Below, piece by piece: positions 33,154-44,612 of a stretch of 64,000 bases of DNA. Under the pieces are notes generated by a model. It did no database searches and was not told the origin of the DNA. It worked only from the letters and a program-made list of their open reading frames with translations. The DNA is from Topomyia yanbarensis (taxonomy: Eukaryota > Arthropoda > Insecta > Diptera > Culicidae). Both the position numbers and the translations under genes were made by a program. The stretch covers positions 164,124,080 to 164,188,079 of the forward strand of contig NC_080670.1 in assembly GCF_030247195.1 (NCBI RefSeq), read 5' to 3'. Numbering within the stretch: position 1 is the stretch's first letter; every line of letters begins with the position of its first letter.

Positions 33154-34376
33154 TCATTGATTTTTGTCCCAGTTTATATCCAACAGCGTGCTAACGATGC
33201 TGTCGTAGTCAGCGTTTTTAAAATCGTAGACGATAGAACTTGAGACGTCTTCAAAATTCACTCCTAGCTTACCAGCGAATACAAGATGCAGTGGGGGATG
33301 ATGACGCACTTGCTTGACTAAAGGAGTCGGTGCAATGCAGCAGTACGGAGCGCAGTCTCGGCCACTTACAAAGCAGAGGTCCAATGTACGTCCATTCTCG
33401 TTGGTGACATTATTAATTTGCCGAAGAGTTGCGCTGCTGTAGTTGTCCAAAATACAACTGGCATTGTTAATAAGCGCAGATTTTTCGATATCCAATCGTA
33501 GAAAACCATTACTTGCCTGGCACCACGTCAAGCCAGGTAAGTTGAAGTCAATATCATCAGACGGGGCGGCGATCGAGGCGATAAAAGAAACGGAGGAAAG
33601 ATGTACATCGATCAGGCTGGAATCACGAATTCTGTCAGGTGGAAAATACACAACACACAGGAACAGATTGCGATCGGCAAGTTTCACTGATATCCACACT
33701 TGCTCGGAGCTCGCCCACCGGTCATCGTTGATCACTCGGGCTTTTATACCACGGCGATAAGCACACCACCGCCTGATGTTTTGTGGCTGTTGAGAGCATT
33801 GTGGTCACAGCGGTAGACATCGAATGTTGAACCAAAGACCTGGCGAGACAGAGTACGGTTGTCGAGCCACGTTTCGGTCAAGACGATAACGTCGTAACAG
33901 CAATCCGTGGTCGCGAGCAAATAGCTGTCCGTTGATGAATTTAAGCCACCAACATTCTGGTAGTAAACCACTATGTTGTTGGAGGACGGATCGGGTACAG
34001 CAGAGAGCGAAGCCACGTTGTCGTGTAGGAAGATCCTTTCGTCAATCCCACGAACAGTATCGGAACGGTTCACGGTCGCTTGGTCGGCTGTAGTGAGGGA
34101 ATCGAGGCATCCCGAATCAACTGCGTCGCGCCACAAAATACGACTATCGTCGTCGTCGAGGTAAATGGTTGGCATCTGATAACAAGATGTCGGAGTAAAA
34201 GGCAAAAAACTGGAAGCGAAGAATGCATCAGCGCTTGAAGTGTTCGGAACAGATGTATACTTGCCATTTGCGGCAGGTTGGAAGACCCTTTCACCGATCC
34301 CACACACAGGACCGGGACGACTGATGATCGCTGGCTGCAAGTGCTCGACTGTGGCGGGGGGATCGAGGGCTTCCAT
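33154..34376 (-). pseudogene. CR1-clade LINE endonuclease domain
   Basis: AP-type endonuclease in two open frames. The first (34376-33744) carries VVYYQNVGGLNSS, VIVLTETWLD with the catalytic Glu, and SGGGVLIAVV. The second (33735-33154) carries EQVWISVKL, VVYFPPDR, DFNLPGLTW (preceding Gly of the usual GDFN lost), RTLDLCFVS and VRHHPPLHL. A frame change at about 33740 separates them. The domain nicks target DNA to start integration. Closely parallel to the + strand copy at 54342-55270. Confidence 0.88.
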
Positions 34377-34690
34377 AGTGCCAACTGCGGTGCGTCCCAG
34401 TATGCGTTGAAACCCGATGGCGGAATGCGGAGAACAGGAACGGGGTGGTAGCAGCTTACGGCGAGAGTCGTACGATGAGCTAGAAGCGTGAATCGGTTCA
34501 ACCGTTGTATCGTTAGAATTGGCTTAATACTTGCCGAGAAAGGCGGCTTGGAAGACCCTTTCTCCACCCATAGATGCAGGACCGGGACGACTGCTGAACG
34601 CTGGCGGCAAGGGCTCGACTGTAGCGGGGGGATCGAGGGCTTCCATAGTACCAACTGCGTTGCATCCCAGTATGCGATCGGCATCGATAC
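34000..34690 (-). repeat. Internal tandem repeat at CR1 ORF1/ORF2 junction
   Basis: Two clear units (34270-34415 and 34545-34690, about 277 bp apart) share GGTTGGAAGACCCTTTC/GCTTGGAAGACCCTTTC, AGGACCGGGACGACTG and GGGGGGATCGAGGGCTTCCA. A third, more diverged unit lies at 34020-34125. In protein: MEALDPPATVE-L-PA, SRPGP, GERVFQ. Confidence 0.8.
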
Positions 34691-34694
34691 TCCT

Positions 34695-35552
34695 TCACAA
34701 GGGCGGTTTAACTTGATATAGTGGCATGGCCAATCGTTGCGGCGTCCTCTGCAGGACCATTGATGGGCCGGGTTGCATTAGAGATGTACATGGTGCAAAA
34801 TCAGTCGGCGGGCTCCAAATGTTCTGGGTACGGCTGTCTTCAAAATCCCTGAACAGTATGCCTTGCGGCCATGTGTCAGGGTTAAGAGCTGCATTACGGT
34901 ACTTTAGGTGAACACCAACTTTGAACGATATGAATTTCAAAGTACTGACGTCTATGCCTTTTTTAACAAGCGGAATAACCTTTATCTCCTCGTTACAATT
35001 TAGCCCTTCTTTAAACATTTTTTCGACAGTCTCTTTGCTAACGCTAGGATGAAAGCGGGAAAGATACATCCAGAGCAACGGCGCGGGAGGTGAAACCGTA
35101 ACAATGTTGCTATTATCGACTAGCTTTCGACCACCAACAAGAATATTGCTCGGATTAGGGCCATCCTCGCGACGACGTTTCTGAGGTGGTCGAGAGGTAC
35201 CGGAGTTTGGCCGGACTGGAGTAGATGTTGAAACCTTTCTAGCGAGGCGCAAAATTTGCTGGTTATTTTTGGATAAGTCGGCCTTTAGTTCAGCACAGAC
35301 GTCATCCGTTTTCCCAGCGATAACACATCCAAGTGAAGAAATGGTGTCGCGAAAGCGAGCAAACTTCATCAGCTTGACACATTCATTGCACATCCAAAAA
35401 AAATTGGGTTCTCCGCAAGTTTTTTTCAAAAACGGCTTGTTAAGTTGTTTCCCACATTGCATATGTACCATATTTTTGCAAAAACCCATACATTCAATAA
35501 AGTCGTCATCCGATTTGACGGTTTTCGCGCAGTGATCGCATGCACTTGCCAT
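34695..35552 (-). CDS. CR1-clade LINE ORF1 with PHD-type zinc finger
   Basis: Intact 285-codon ORF1 of the CR1 element, ATG at 35552-35550. Residues 5-60 form a PHD-like C4HC3 finger: CDHC, ECMGFCKN, HMQCG, then MCNEC after FFW. A basic nuclear-signal-like RPPQKRRRED follows at about 125, and a C-terminal RNA-binding-like part contains PLLWMYLSRFHPSVSKETV, a signature of CR1-type ORF1 proteins. PHD-containing ORF1 is known for CR1 elements of insects. It probably binds element RNA and may bind chromatin. It is followed on the minus strand by the tandem-repeat junction and ORF2. The intact frame suggests this is a relatively young insertion. Confidence 0.85.
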   Translation of the reverse strand: MASACDHCAKTVKSDDDFIECMGFCKNMVHMQCGKQLNKPFLKKTCGEPNFFWMCNECVKLMKFARFRDTISSLGCVIAGKTDDVCAELKADLSKNNQQILRLARKVSTSTPVRPNSGTSRPPQKRRREDGPNPSNILVGGRKLVDNSNIVTVSPPAPLLWMYLSRFHPSVSKETVEKMFKEGLNCNEEIKVIPLVKKGIDVSTLKFISFKVGVHLKYRNAALNPDTWPQGILFRDFEDSRTQNIWSPPTDFAPCTSLMQPGPSMVLQRTPQRLAMPLYQVKPPL

Positions 35553-35905
35553 AATGCGCGCCGATCTGAGAATGCGAACAATGAAATATAGATGGCGCTG
35601 CGTTCAGTGGAAAGTTTTGGTGGTTAAGTCACAGAAGTTCACTCAATTGCGTTCTTCGCTGGTTTTTTCGCAACACAAAAGCAAACAGGAGACACTTTCA
35701 CATTGCACAATATCAATGTTAAAAACAAAATTCTCAGTCGATTAACACGACAAACAACGATAAAAACGTCACAAATCTCGTCAAAAAGTAAAAATAGTTG
35801 GAGCGATTTATGTAAACAACTAATCGGTAGGAATACACAAACAAATTTCATCAAAATATTACATGTACTACTTATCAATTCACGAGCAATACAGGACGTT
35901 AACCC
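35553..35905 (-). mobile_element. Probable 5' UTR of the CR1 element
   Basis: About 350 bp between the ORF1 ATG and CGGGAGTACTTGGCG near 35910, where the sequence changes to AAAATCGAT-rich DNA. No target duplication could be set because the 3' end is lost. Confidence 0.45.
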
Positions 35906-35939
35906 CGGGAGTACTTGGCGTTAGTTATGAGCATTATGA

Positions 35940-36225
35940 AAAATGAAAGCGATTTTGCTACATCGATCTTTTTTATTCGAAAAAATCCGAGAAAAATCGT
36001 TGCAAAAAATCGACCTTTGAGGTAAAATATCGATTGTGGAAAAAATCGCGTCTTTTTCAATTGGAATTTCGAAATAAAAATCGATTTTGACAAATCGATT
36101 TTATTGAATCATTAAAATCGATGTAGTCAAACATCGAACCCAAAAGATCGGATGCAAAAAACGATCTTTCATTAAAAAAATGATGTTGAAAAAATCGCAA
36201 CGGCATCGCCCATTTTTACTTAGCG
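35940..36225. repeat. AAAATCGAT-rich cryptic repeat
   Basis: At least eight occurrences of ATCGAT/AAAATCG within 290 bp (AAAATCGATTTTGACAAATC, ATTAAAATCGATG). Spacing irregular. Confidence 0.55.
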
Positions 36226-36304
36226 TCCAAAAGGAAGTAACCCTGAATTTACACGTTCTTTCCTTATCTTTCGTTTCAGAGATTTGGTGTCTTATTACAT
36301 AGCA

Positions 36305-36726
36305 TATAGCACTTTCTTTGATCATTTCATATTAGCTCGAATTTCAGTCGCTAGGCGGCACTGTTATCAACTTTTTAATGAAACGAGAAAAAAGGTGGCG
36401 TCTACGACAAAATTGTATGTCAGGCAATTATAAGTATATCTTGTAAAGATACTAACTCTGTAGGTCCTACAAGTTTTGAAATATGGCGCATTTTTGAAAG
36501 CATAATCTGCAAGTTAATTTTTCAACAAAAGCATGCTCTATTTCGAAACATAGAGGACCTACAAAGTTTGCATCTTTAGAAGATATATTTAAAACGATAG
36601 GACTTCCAACATTCTCGAAGACACCACATTTCTATCTAGCATTATTCAAAAGTTGATAACAGCGCCACCCTAGCGACTGAATTCCGAACTAGTGTGATTC
36701 AACTAAAAAAAGTGTTAAGTGCTATA
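36305..36726. mobile_element. Palindromic MITE (422 bp)
   Basis: Outer ends TATAGCACTT at 36305 and its inverse at 36726. Arms of about 190 bp share TTCAGTCGCTAGG, CTGTTATCAACTTTT, ATATATCTT-TAAAGAT and TGTAGGTCCT. No coding sequence. TA at the termini is compatible with a TA-type target. Confidence 0.8.
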
Positions 36727-38860
36727 CCGCGATAACTCTATAACGAAAGATTTCATGCTTTTTTTCATTTTCCGACCGCAATGTACCGTTTTTCCTTGTT
36801 CCCATATTTCTCGGCCAACTTTCAATTTAGAGCCATGACACTTTCACTGGAATTGTCGAAAAAATACGCTCAACAATATACATTCGAGCAAGAAATATAT
36901 ATTTGATAGAAAATAACCATACATAGCCAGTATGTGAGCAGCACTCCCCTTCAAGAACGACGGTTTGGGCCGAAACGTCAACGTACAAGGTACTACAACT
37001 AAAATCAGTATTGTATCGAGTTCACCGATATGTGAGCTACAACATGACATTTACAAATGGCGAATCAAGAGAGTTTTTCTTAAAACTTCAGAAAACGTAC
37101 GCGAAAACTCGAATTTCCATAATACACAACGTGGGGTTACCCCCTTTTGGACGCCAGTTAGTACTCCATGGTCAACTTTGACTGCTAATAGCAAAAAATC
37201 GAAAACTATTTTCAAATTACATGGATTACTTAGAACTGTTGAAAACTGTAAAAAAGCCAATTTCGGAAAAAAATGTGGGTTATCTCCTTTTGGAACACAG
37301 ATCTTCAATTGACAATTCAATTCAATTGACCTTTGCTGGAAATTCAGCATTTGTCAAACTGGCAGGTTCATTACCAGATTTACAGTAATCCAACCAAGAA
37401 TACTGTTAATTCGGAAATTCCACTATCGATTTGACACCTAACCTACTAATTTTCAGCACAGCTAGTCTGTCGAATGGGATGAACTCAAATCTTTAATTGC
37501 TGAACTTTTCAGCAAATCAAAATTCAGTAATATTTTGCTAACCCTCGACGAAAAAAATTGGCGTACTCGTTACGATTCGTTCAATCCACCTATGAACTTT
37601 GATACCCACGATGAGAGCGAAACATTTAGCAATCACTGTATATTCAATCAAAGAAATTAGCCAAGGCTACATTAAAAAGTTACTACTTCGATGGTGATGA
37701 TGATGGTCCGACCGTACTGCACTTGTTGTGCATATAACTACCCTTCCATCAAGAAATTGCTAAGCTCTGATCTCCCGCCAATTCGCAATGTTCCAGCAGC
37801 AGCAATCGTTGCAATTTTCACCACCGAAGAACAGTTACACGTAGCGAGCGAGAAAGGCGAAGGCAAAAGGCCCCCGACAGACGCGAGTGAACGGTTTACC
37901 GGATGATTTAAGAGGGCAAACATATGTACATGTATGTACCTACAACACAAGATATGCAAGATGCAAGAAAAGGCCCTTCGCCGCACCATACTTTCAGCAC
38001 ATATGGTAAATTGTGGAACAACGACGATGACGACGACGACGTCGAGGAGTTGGCGGTGGGCAAGAAAAAAAAACTAAAGGAACCAGAATTGGAATATTTA
38101 TGCGCAAGCATTTTATTACCGCTGCTCGTTTGTCTAGTGGTGGTAGTAGTAGTAGTAGTTGTACTAGTAGAGGCATGCGAGTGACTGACTTAGTAGATGT
38201 GCCCTTTTCGAACACTACCACATCGGTCTGGTGTGCAAGTAGCTGTTGGTAAAATTGATGAGCAATGTGTTTTTTGTTTCGTGTACCTTATATACTTGTC
38301 GCAATGAAAGTCGAGCCGACACAGCAGGCAACCGATATTGTATGTATGTTGGTTAGTGCCGCAACCGATTCCCGCTTTAACCCGTATACAGCACAATTTG
38401 TTTACTTATCGAATTTGTGCGTGTATGTGCGGAGATAATAAAAATTCCTCAGGTGATTAGCGTGCGATAAAAAAAGAGCAATGATAATTCTTTGTGTCAC
38501 TGGTGCAAAAATTACCTTGGAATGGAATTTATGGAGTATAAAGAAAGGTTGGGAAATCGTATGAAATCATCAGCGATAATCGTGCATAACCATCGCATAA
38601 TGTGGTCAAATGTTTCCTAAAATAGAAATGTACAGTAACTCAACCACAAATTTCACTGTGACAGTACAGTAATTTTGCTATAATTTACAACAAAGTCTAA
38701 TTTTACGCCACAATACAAAAACAATAAACTTTAACGTTTCTTCAGTAAATTTCAATGTAAATTCGAAAAAGGTGTGCTAGATGAAAGACAAGAGAAATTC
38801 ATCTTGCAGATCCACGTGGAAATCCCTACATTGGACTGGTCAACTTCAGCGGAATTTCAT
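36727..38860. other. Unassigned stretch with trinucleotide repeats
   Basis: No supported gene. GTGGGGTTACCCCCTTTTGG at 37131 and GTGGGTTATCTCCTTTTGGA at 37275 form a diverged direct repeat. Trinucleotide runs lie at 38018-38045 (GAC) and 38140-38165 (TAG). A frame across these encodes Asp and Val runs and is judged spurious. Confidence 0.45.
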
Positions 38861-38869
38861 TCCCCAACA

Positions 38870-39344
38870 TCAAGCTATTTGGGCAGCATCTTGAGTCGTC
38901 TTTCCAGTTTTCTTTAAATTCCTTTTGATCATTGTCCAATACTTTTCGATTGGACAGAACTGCGCGCAGTTGGGTGGATTGTGGACGAAATCCACTTTAT
39001 TGTCACGGTACCACTGTAGCACCTCCCAACTGTTGTGGTAGCTTGCCAAATCTTGCCAGAGCTGCATTAAGCTTCTGAGAGCCCTAATAAAAGGTACAAT
39101 ACATTTCCACGGGCTTTCTTGCGTATACAGTTTAGGTTTTTCTTGTTTTCTTGAGGATGGAAAGCTGGGTTTTGAGTCCGCAACTGCAAATTCCTTTTTT
39201 TCTTATTTCTATTTTATTTCTGGAAAAATCGATCAACATGAATTTATCGGGGACATCGCACCGTACTGTGGTCAGATAAACGAAGCTAAGAAAGATTTGT
39301 GATAACGTAATTATGATTCCGTTCCTTCGAACGTGAGATTTCAA
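38870..39344 (-). pseudogene. Tc1/mariner-type transposase remnant
   Basis: Minus-strand translation LWQDLASYHNSWEVLQWYRD, then NPPNCAQFCPIEKYW, is the second half of an IS630-Tc1-mariner catalytic core: Asp in W-DLA, Glu in PIEKYW, then KRNLKKTGKTTQDAAQ. As written, 34 residues separate the Asp and Glu, but FVHNPPN looks shortened (relatives have FVPK--NPPN), so the ancestor may have been DD37E, a class known from mosquitoes. Upstream PFIRALRSLMQ matches; sequence above 39130 is badly degenerate. Inactive fragment. Confidence 0.78.
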
Positions 39345-40575
39345 TTTTGAACAACTGTTTTGAGCGTTTTAGTGGAATGTCACACTCAACACACTAAAGA
39401 CACTATGTCTGTAATAATAAAATGATCATTCTTGGATTAATATACCAATCACAAGTAGAACATTCTTAGGCTGCTGATTTCAGTTTTGGTTTTGGATTAA
39501 TGTCGAACGCAAAGATGAATTATGAGTCACGGCAACATACACTCGACCAACCAAAGAATCCTAATCCTGTGCCTATACCTTATCCTGCAGCAAGAGACGC
39601 GATGCTCGGAAATGAATCATACTGATTTTACATCATCACAATATTGATTGATTTCTAAGCCTCCTGGTAGTGAAGTGGAACGCTTATTGAAAAATAGAAT
39701 GTGACTTTCCTGAAGCCACATTATGTCCAGTTTCATCACATCAGGAACGTGATCAGTACACATTCAATATGTAAAGAATAACATTTTTGTAAGAACCGTA
39801 GTCTAAATATAGAGATAAATTTTTGTGAAATACTTTCGTTACAAAGCTGTTTTTTTGGTTTTCATAGGTTGTCATAGTGTTATGTCAGGCCTATTACTAT
39901 GTATGGCAAAACGGAATAGACAAACGAACTCTCAGCATATACACTTCTGATTTTATTTAGCTCATTCCAGTGGCGTAGTAAGAAAATTTTTCGGGGGGGA
40001 TATGAATATTTTTTGTACATATATGAAAAAATTTCAAAAACATTTTGAGCAAGAAAAAAATATACAAAAACCAACAACCCGACCCGCTAATATAACTAAT
40101 CTTGCACGGAACCTGATTCCTCCCTGGCACACAGTGACCGGAGACCGGACAAAACCTATGTTTCAAATATTGATGTTTTTATTTTTCTTTTGTGAGAACT
40201 AAATGAGAATTAGATTTTTAATGGCAATTTAAACATTGCTGTGTCAGACAATTTTAATGAAATTCATTTTCTAAATCGCAGTATCTATGTTCACTTCAAA
40301 AACCTGTTACTCTTTCAATTTTAATCCGATTTGAGCACTAGTTTTTATTTCAAAGGGCATTTAAAGAATTTTGTTGATCATTTCAACATGTTTGCTAAAT
40401 TTGATTCTAACAATGTAATATTATTACAAATATATTTTAAGTGGGTTGATTGCAAATTCTTTTTTCACAAATGTATTCTGTACAGTCAGGTGCAACAGTT
40501 GTGAACGATCACTTATTATACATTCTATGGGAAATCATCTCTACTTTTCGAATTTCAAGGTCTCATATTGCCCCT
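39345..40575. other. Unassigned intronic stretch
   Basis: AT-rich. CCAGTGGCGTAG at 39967 followed by a G-run resembles ends of some DNA transposons, but no partner end was found. Nothing else recognised. Confidence 0.4.
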
Positions 40576-40579
40576 TTTT

Positions 40580-43500
40580 GCCCGGAGAAAGCTAGCTGTG
40601 GGTCTAGAATTAGTGCTCTTCCCCTACGAGGACAATCTGGGCGGCAAGCTTCAGACTGTCTAATTTACTGAGCCCTTCAGTTCCCTTGTGCCATTTAGTA
40701 CCACTTCCTCGTTGAGCTTCCGACTGGTGTACTCGGTTTAGTCCCCGACGATGGATCTAATCAACTCCGACGAAGAGTTCCCCGGTGAGAGAAGTTCGAA
40801 AGCAAGCCAACCAGTCAGGTGCCGAGGTCGGTTCGGTGATTGCAGTAGAGTAGGGCGTCTGGTTTGTTGGAGCCCCGGCGCGACTGTGTTTCGTCGCGGT
40901 CTACGCAGTCTAGTTCCCGGCGGTGAATCTGACTGTACGCTGACGGAGAGTTCCCCGGCGAAAGAAGTTCTCCCAATACATATTCTTATTTGGTTTCAGT
41001 ACCACAACTTCTTGAGCTCTTTGGCTCCATGACCGGTGCCATTTAGTGCCGCAACTCCTTTAAGCCCATTAGTTCTTTTCTTGGGCCATTTGGAACTACT
41101 TCCTTGATGAGCCATTCAACTCCTCGACATGTTCGCGAACTACTCAGTCTAGTCTCCGACGATGGACCTGGCCTACTCCAACAGAGAGTTCCCCGGCGAG
41201 AGAAGTTCTACCGAAACCGAGCCAATCAGCTAGATTCCGAGGTCAGTGTGGCGATTGTGGTGAAGCAGGGCGTCCGATTCACTGCTGCCCCGATGACCCG
41301 CGACTGGTGGTGTCTCGTTGGTCTACTCAGTCCAGTTCTCAGCGGTGAATCTAGCTTACGTTGACGGAGAGTTCCCTGGCGAAAAAAGTTCTCCCAATAT
41401 CGATTCTTCTTTGGTTTTCGCTATTTTTCTATCGGAATAACCGGTGGGGTGCCGCGGTCTGGCGATTCCGGATGGAGCGTGACGTCCGGTTCGCTGGCGT
41501 TTTGACGATTCATACTCGGTGCTCTGTTGCAGTCTACTCGACTAGTCCTCGGCGGTGGATCTAGCTTATTCCTGTTCACTACGCCGTTTCTGCTATAAGA
41601 CGGTCATGATCTACATTATAACTCGCTTGGCATTCTGTAGGCTACATTATCCGGGTTGATATCAGGTCCTCCCGCTTTAAGTAGCTAATTGCACGTCACT
41701 TCAAACCTCAGACATTAAAAGACCAAATGCGTCCGTCTCTTCGACGTTCTCACACTCCGGGCACAGTGATGACGTTGTGTACTCGAATCGATGAAAATAC
41801 TTCCTGAAGCAGCCGTGGCTCGATAGGAGCTGTTTCAGGTGGAAGGTAATCTCTCCGTGCTTTCTATTGACCCACGTCGACAGGTTTGGATGAGCCAGTA
41901 GGTCCACTTTCGCTTCTCCGTATTGTCCCATTCCAGCTGCCACATCACCATCGAATCGACTCTCATCATCTTCCTCACGTTTTTGACGGTTTATTGATTG
42001 TAGCACTTGATATCCTTCGCCAGGGCGATGCAGATGGGGATCATCTTGGCGATAACGCATACTGCCTCCAGTACGCAATCGTAACTCGTACGACCACCAG
42101 CCGGAACATCCTGTTCAGCTTTTCGCGGTTCCACTTGGTTTTCAGCGCCGCACCCCAGGCAGGAGCCCCATATCTCAGTCGATGACGAAACACTAGATAA
42201 TAGACCGACATTTCGGCCATTTAGGTGACATTTAGGTGTAATCAACGTGGTTGTTAAAGCTCAACCAGTCATCGATTATCACTCCCAATAGCTTCAGTGC
42301 ACGCTTCGATGCAATCACATGCCCTTCGACGGTGATCTGTATCTGCTGAATCGCTTTGCAGTTGCTGACCAACAACACATCCGTTTTGTGGTGAGCTATT
42401 AGCAGCTTAACCCCGTCGATCCAGCTCTCGATCGCATCTATTGTCTCCGTCACCGACACCTCCATTTCTTCAAGTGTCTCACTCATCATCGTTAGTGACA
42501 CGTCGTCCACAAAACACACGATTTTCGTTTCTCCGGGCAGCCGCAGTCTTAAGACCCCATCGTACATCTCGTTGAGTTGGACAGAGAATGGAGCCCTGAG
42601 GAGCGCCCGCTGCGACTCGCCTTCTGTCCTTTGTTCGTCTGGTACAGTAGTACAATACTCTGGAAGTAGCTCTTCAGGATCTAGCTCATTCTTCTGTGCA
42701 GCGTAGCGGCATTGGTCTATACGAGGCTGGATGGCCCGGGTACACCCTGACATTGGCGGCAAGATCAACTTCTGCACCTTCTTCATTTCGGGGAAATTGC
42801 CATCTTCTAAAGACATCAGCAGTAACATTCTGAACATGTCCGGATATGCCAGGATCGCAACGTTCAGCGCCACGATTGGTATACCATCCGGAATGGGGGT
42901 TTTCTTTGATTTTAGTCACATCGACGCTTCTTTGAGCTCGTCATTAGTCGCTTGCCACTCAGCTGTGTTACCTCCTTCTTCTTCGCCGTACGGTGTCGGT
43001 GGCCAGGTAATTGAATCGGGCTTCGGGAAGAGACCCTCAACGATTATCTTTAGCTTATCCGGGCATATTTCAGCAGATATCGACGGGCTCTCATCTTCGT
43101 CATGAGGACTCAGTATGTGTCCCCCAGGGATTGGCGCCTACTTCTCAGCACAGCTACTTATGGCTATTGGCTTGCTAAGCTTGATCTCCCGCTTTAAAGC
43201 GTCCCTAGCTTCTCGAAACTTTGCTTGCGCTCCTTTCTCACTCTCCGATCTTGCGCTCTGAGCCCGCCTTCTGGCTTTAAGACAAGCAGCGTGTAGCGTA
43301 CTGAGCTACTCATTTAACCAGTAAGCTGCATGCCGTCTACTGCATGGCTCCAGTTGTCGTGGCATTGTAACGTCACAAGCCGTCACAATCGTTCCTGTTA
43401 GATTAGCCGCATCAACGTACTTGATTCCGCTGTTCGCCAAAGTGACTCAACAAAGAGACTTTCATCTTCCACTTAAGCTTGCCGGTCGTCCTTCTCCGTA

Positions 43501-43790
43501 CTGCAGCAGGGTTCCATTGGCCGTTGCGGTAGCGAATCGCCTGGTGGTCGCTATGGGGATACTTCTCACACACTCTCCAGTCCATGTTCGCCGTCAGTCA
43601 AGGACTACAGAATGGGACGAAATTTCTCTCGGTACCGTTATATCCATTTCGTGAACCAATAAGCTCCCAGTTTTGTCACGATACCAGGAGCCATTTAGCT
43701 CCTCCCTTCGCCGCGATTTATTCGTTGTAGTTATCGGCGGTTGCGGTAGCCTTCACAACGAGCCGACAGGTAGGTGTCGGGGTGTGCCGC
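40580..43790 (-). pseudogene. R1-clade LINE ORF2, copy 2 (inverted relative to copy 1)
   Basis: Same family as 13385-15660, opposite orientation. Reading down: endonuclease end 43790-43400; RT from about 42960 with VALNVAILAYPDMFRML; 42873-42232 remains open for 213 codons and includes the catalytic box as FVDDVS (normally FADD) and LLGVIIDDWLSFNNHVDYT; thumb GSCLGCGAENQVEP; and the C-terminal zinc motif LCPECENVEETDAF at about 41745. It then passes into tandem repeats and a 3' region whose last part (40580-40720) matches 15540-15665 of copy 1 (CAATCTGGGCGGCAA). Frame breaks make it inactive. Confidence 0.83.
40735..41590 (-). repeat. Tandem repeats in the 3' end of R1 copy 2
   Basis: Four related about 200-bp segments (starting near 40735, 40912, 41150, 41330), plus a last one joining the coding end at 41540-41580. 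Core: CGGCGGTGAATCT, then GACGGAGAGTTCCCCGGCGA and AAGTTC. Units 1 and 3, and 2 and 4, resemble each other most, so a roughly 417-bp double unit was duplicated. Copy 1 (15440-15545) has only one or two segments. Confidence 0.75.
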
Positions 43791-44240
43791 CAATTTTCAC
43801 TACAAGGAAATATTCTCACAAGATAACTTTTGCAAAAAAGCCGGACGCTCAGAAAAAAGTTAGCCGCGCTCTCTAAAACAAGCTACTATACCGACCGAAG
43901 ATAACTCTGGTAGTCCACATTAATTCTATAGGTGGTAGTAATTTTTATTGGTGTGTTTACAAGTTACCAATAATTTAGTGATCTTATGAAAGCAGAGTAG
44001 GGTCTTCGAAGAAAAAAAAAGGAAGACCGCACAAATATGGTCGCCCGGATACTGAACGTTCTTCGAGGAAGGAAAAAGATCGGTTCAAGGGAAATCAATT
44101 TACTGCCGAAACGGATACGGAGTTCGTCAGCACGTCAGCGAATAAACTGAAAACAGCCGAGGACATGGAAGCTATCGTCGACGTAAGTTGCATTTATGTG
44201 ATTTGTCACTTTTTGTTGTTCGAAAACGCTTGTTTTGATT
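43791..44240. other. Unassigned intronic stretch
   Basis: No gene or repeat recognised. Confidence 0.4.
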
Positions 44241-44244
44241 GAAA

Positions 44245-44612
44245 TTTCATGAACATTATTCAAGATCACTTTTTGGCCGCTATATTGGATCCGATATTTA
44301 AATGTTTTCAAATCTCACCTCAAATTCGTGCTCAGCGACCCCAAATATAATTATTCAAAGTTTCATTGATGATAAAAAAAATATTTCACTTTTTAGCCCG
44401 TCATATTGGTTCAGCCATTTTGAATTTGTCAAATTTGACTACAAATTTGTGTCCAGCGACCCCGGGAACCCATATATACAAAGTTTCATTCAAATTGATA
44501 AATATTTTACTTTTTTAGTTCGCCATATTGTATCCGCCATTATAAATATTTCAAATCTAACCTGAAATTCGTGTTTAGTGACCTTAGAAACCTGTAAATT
44601 CACTTATTCTTA
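44245..44612. repeat. About 120-bp tandem array, three units
   Basis: Units at about 44267, 44388 and 44510 share CACTTTTT-GCC, ATATTGG-TCCG, CAAAT-TGACC/CTCACC, AATTCGTG-T-AGCGACC and CAAAGTTTCATT. Confidence 0.75.

Noticed and set aside
34070..34684. 204-codon minus-strand frame overlapping the CR1 junction
   Set aside because: Alternative frame of the tandem repeat; the endonuclease frame and repeat peptides are in another phase.
37924..38184. Frame with Asp and Val runs
   Set aside because: Runs come from GAC and TAG trinucleotide repeats; no start context, domain or splice signals.
39967..40200. DNA transposon starting CAGTGGCGTAG
   Set aside because: Only one end resembles a known type; no inverted partner or target duplication could be found.
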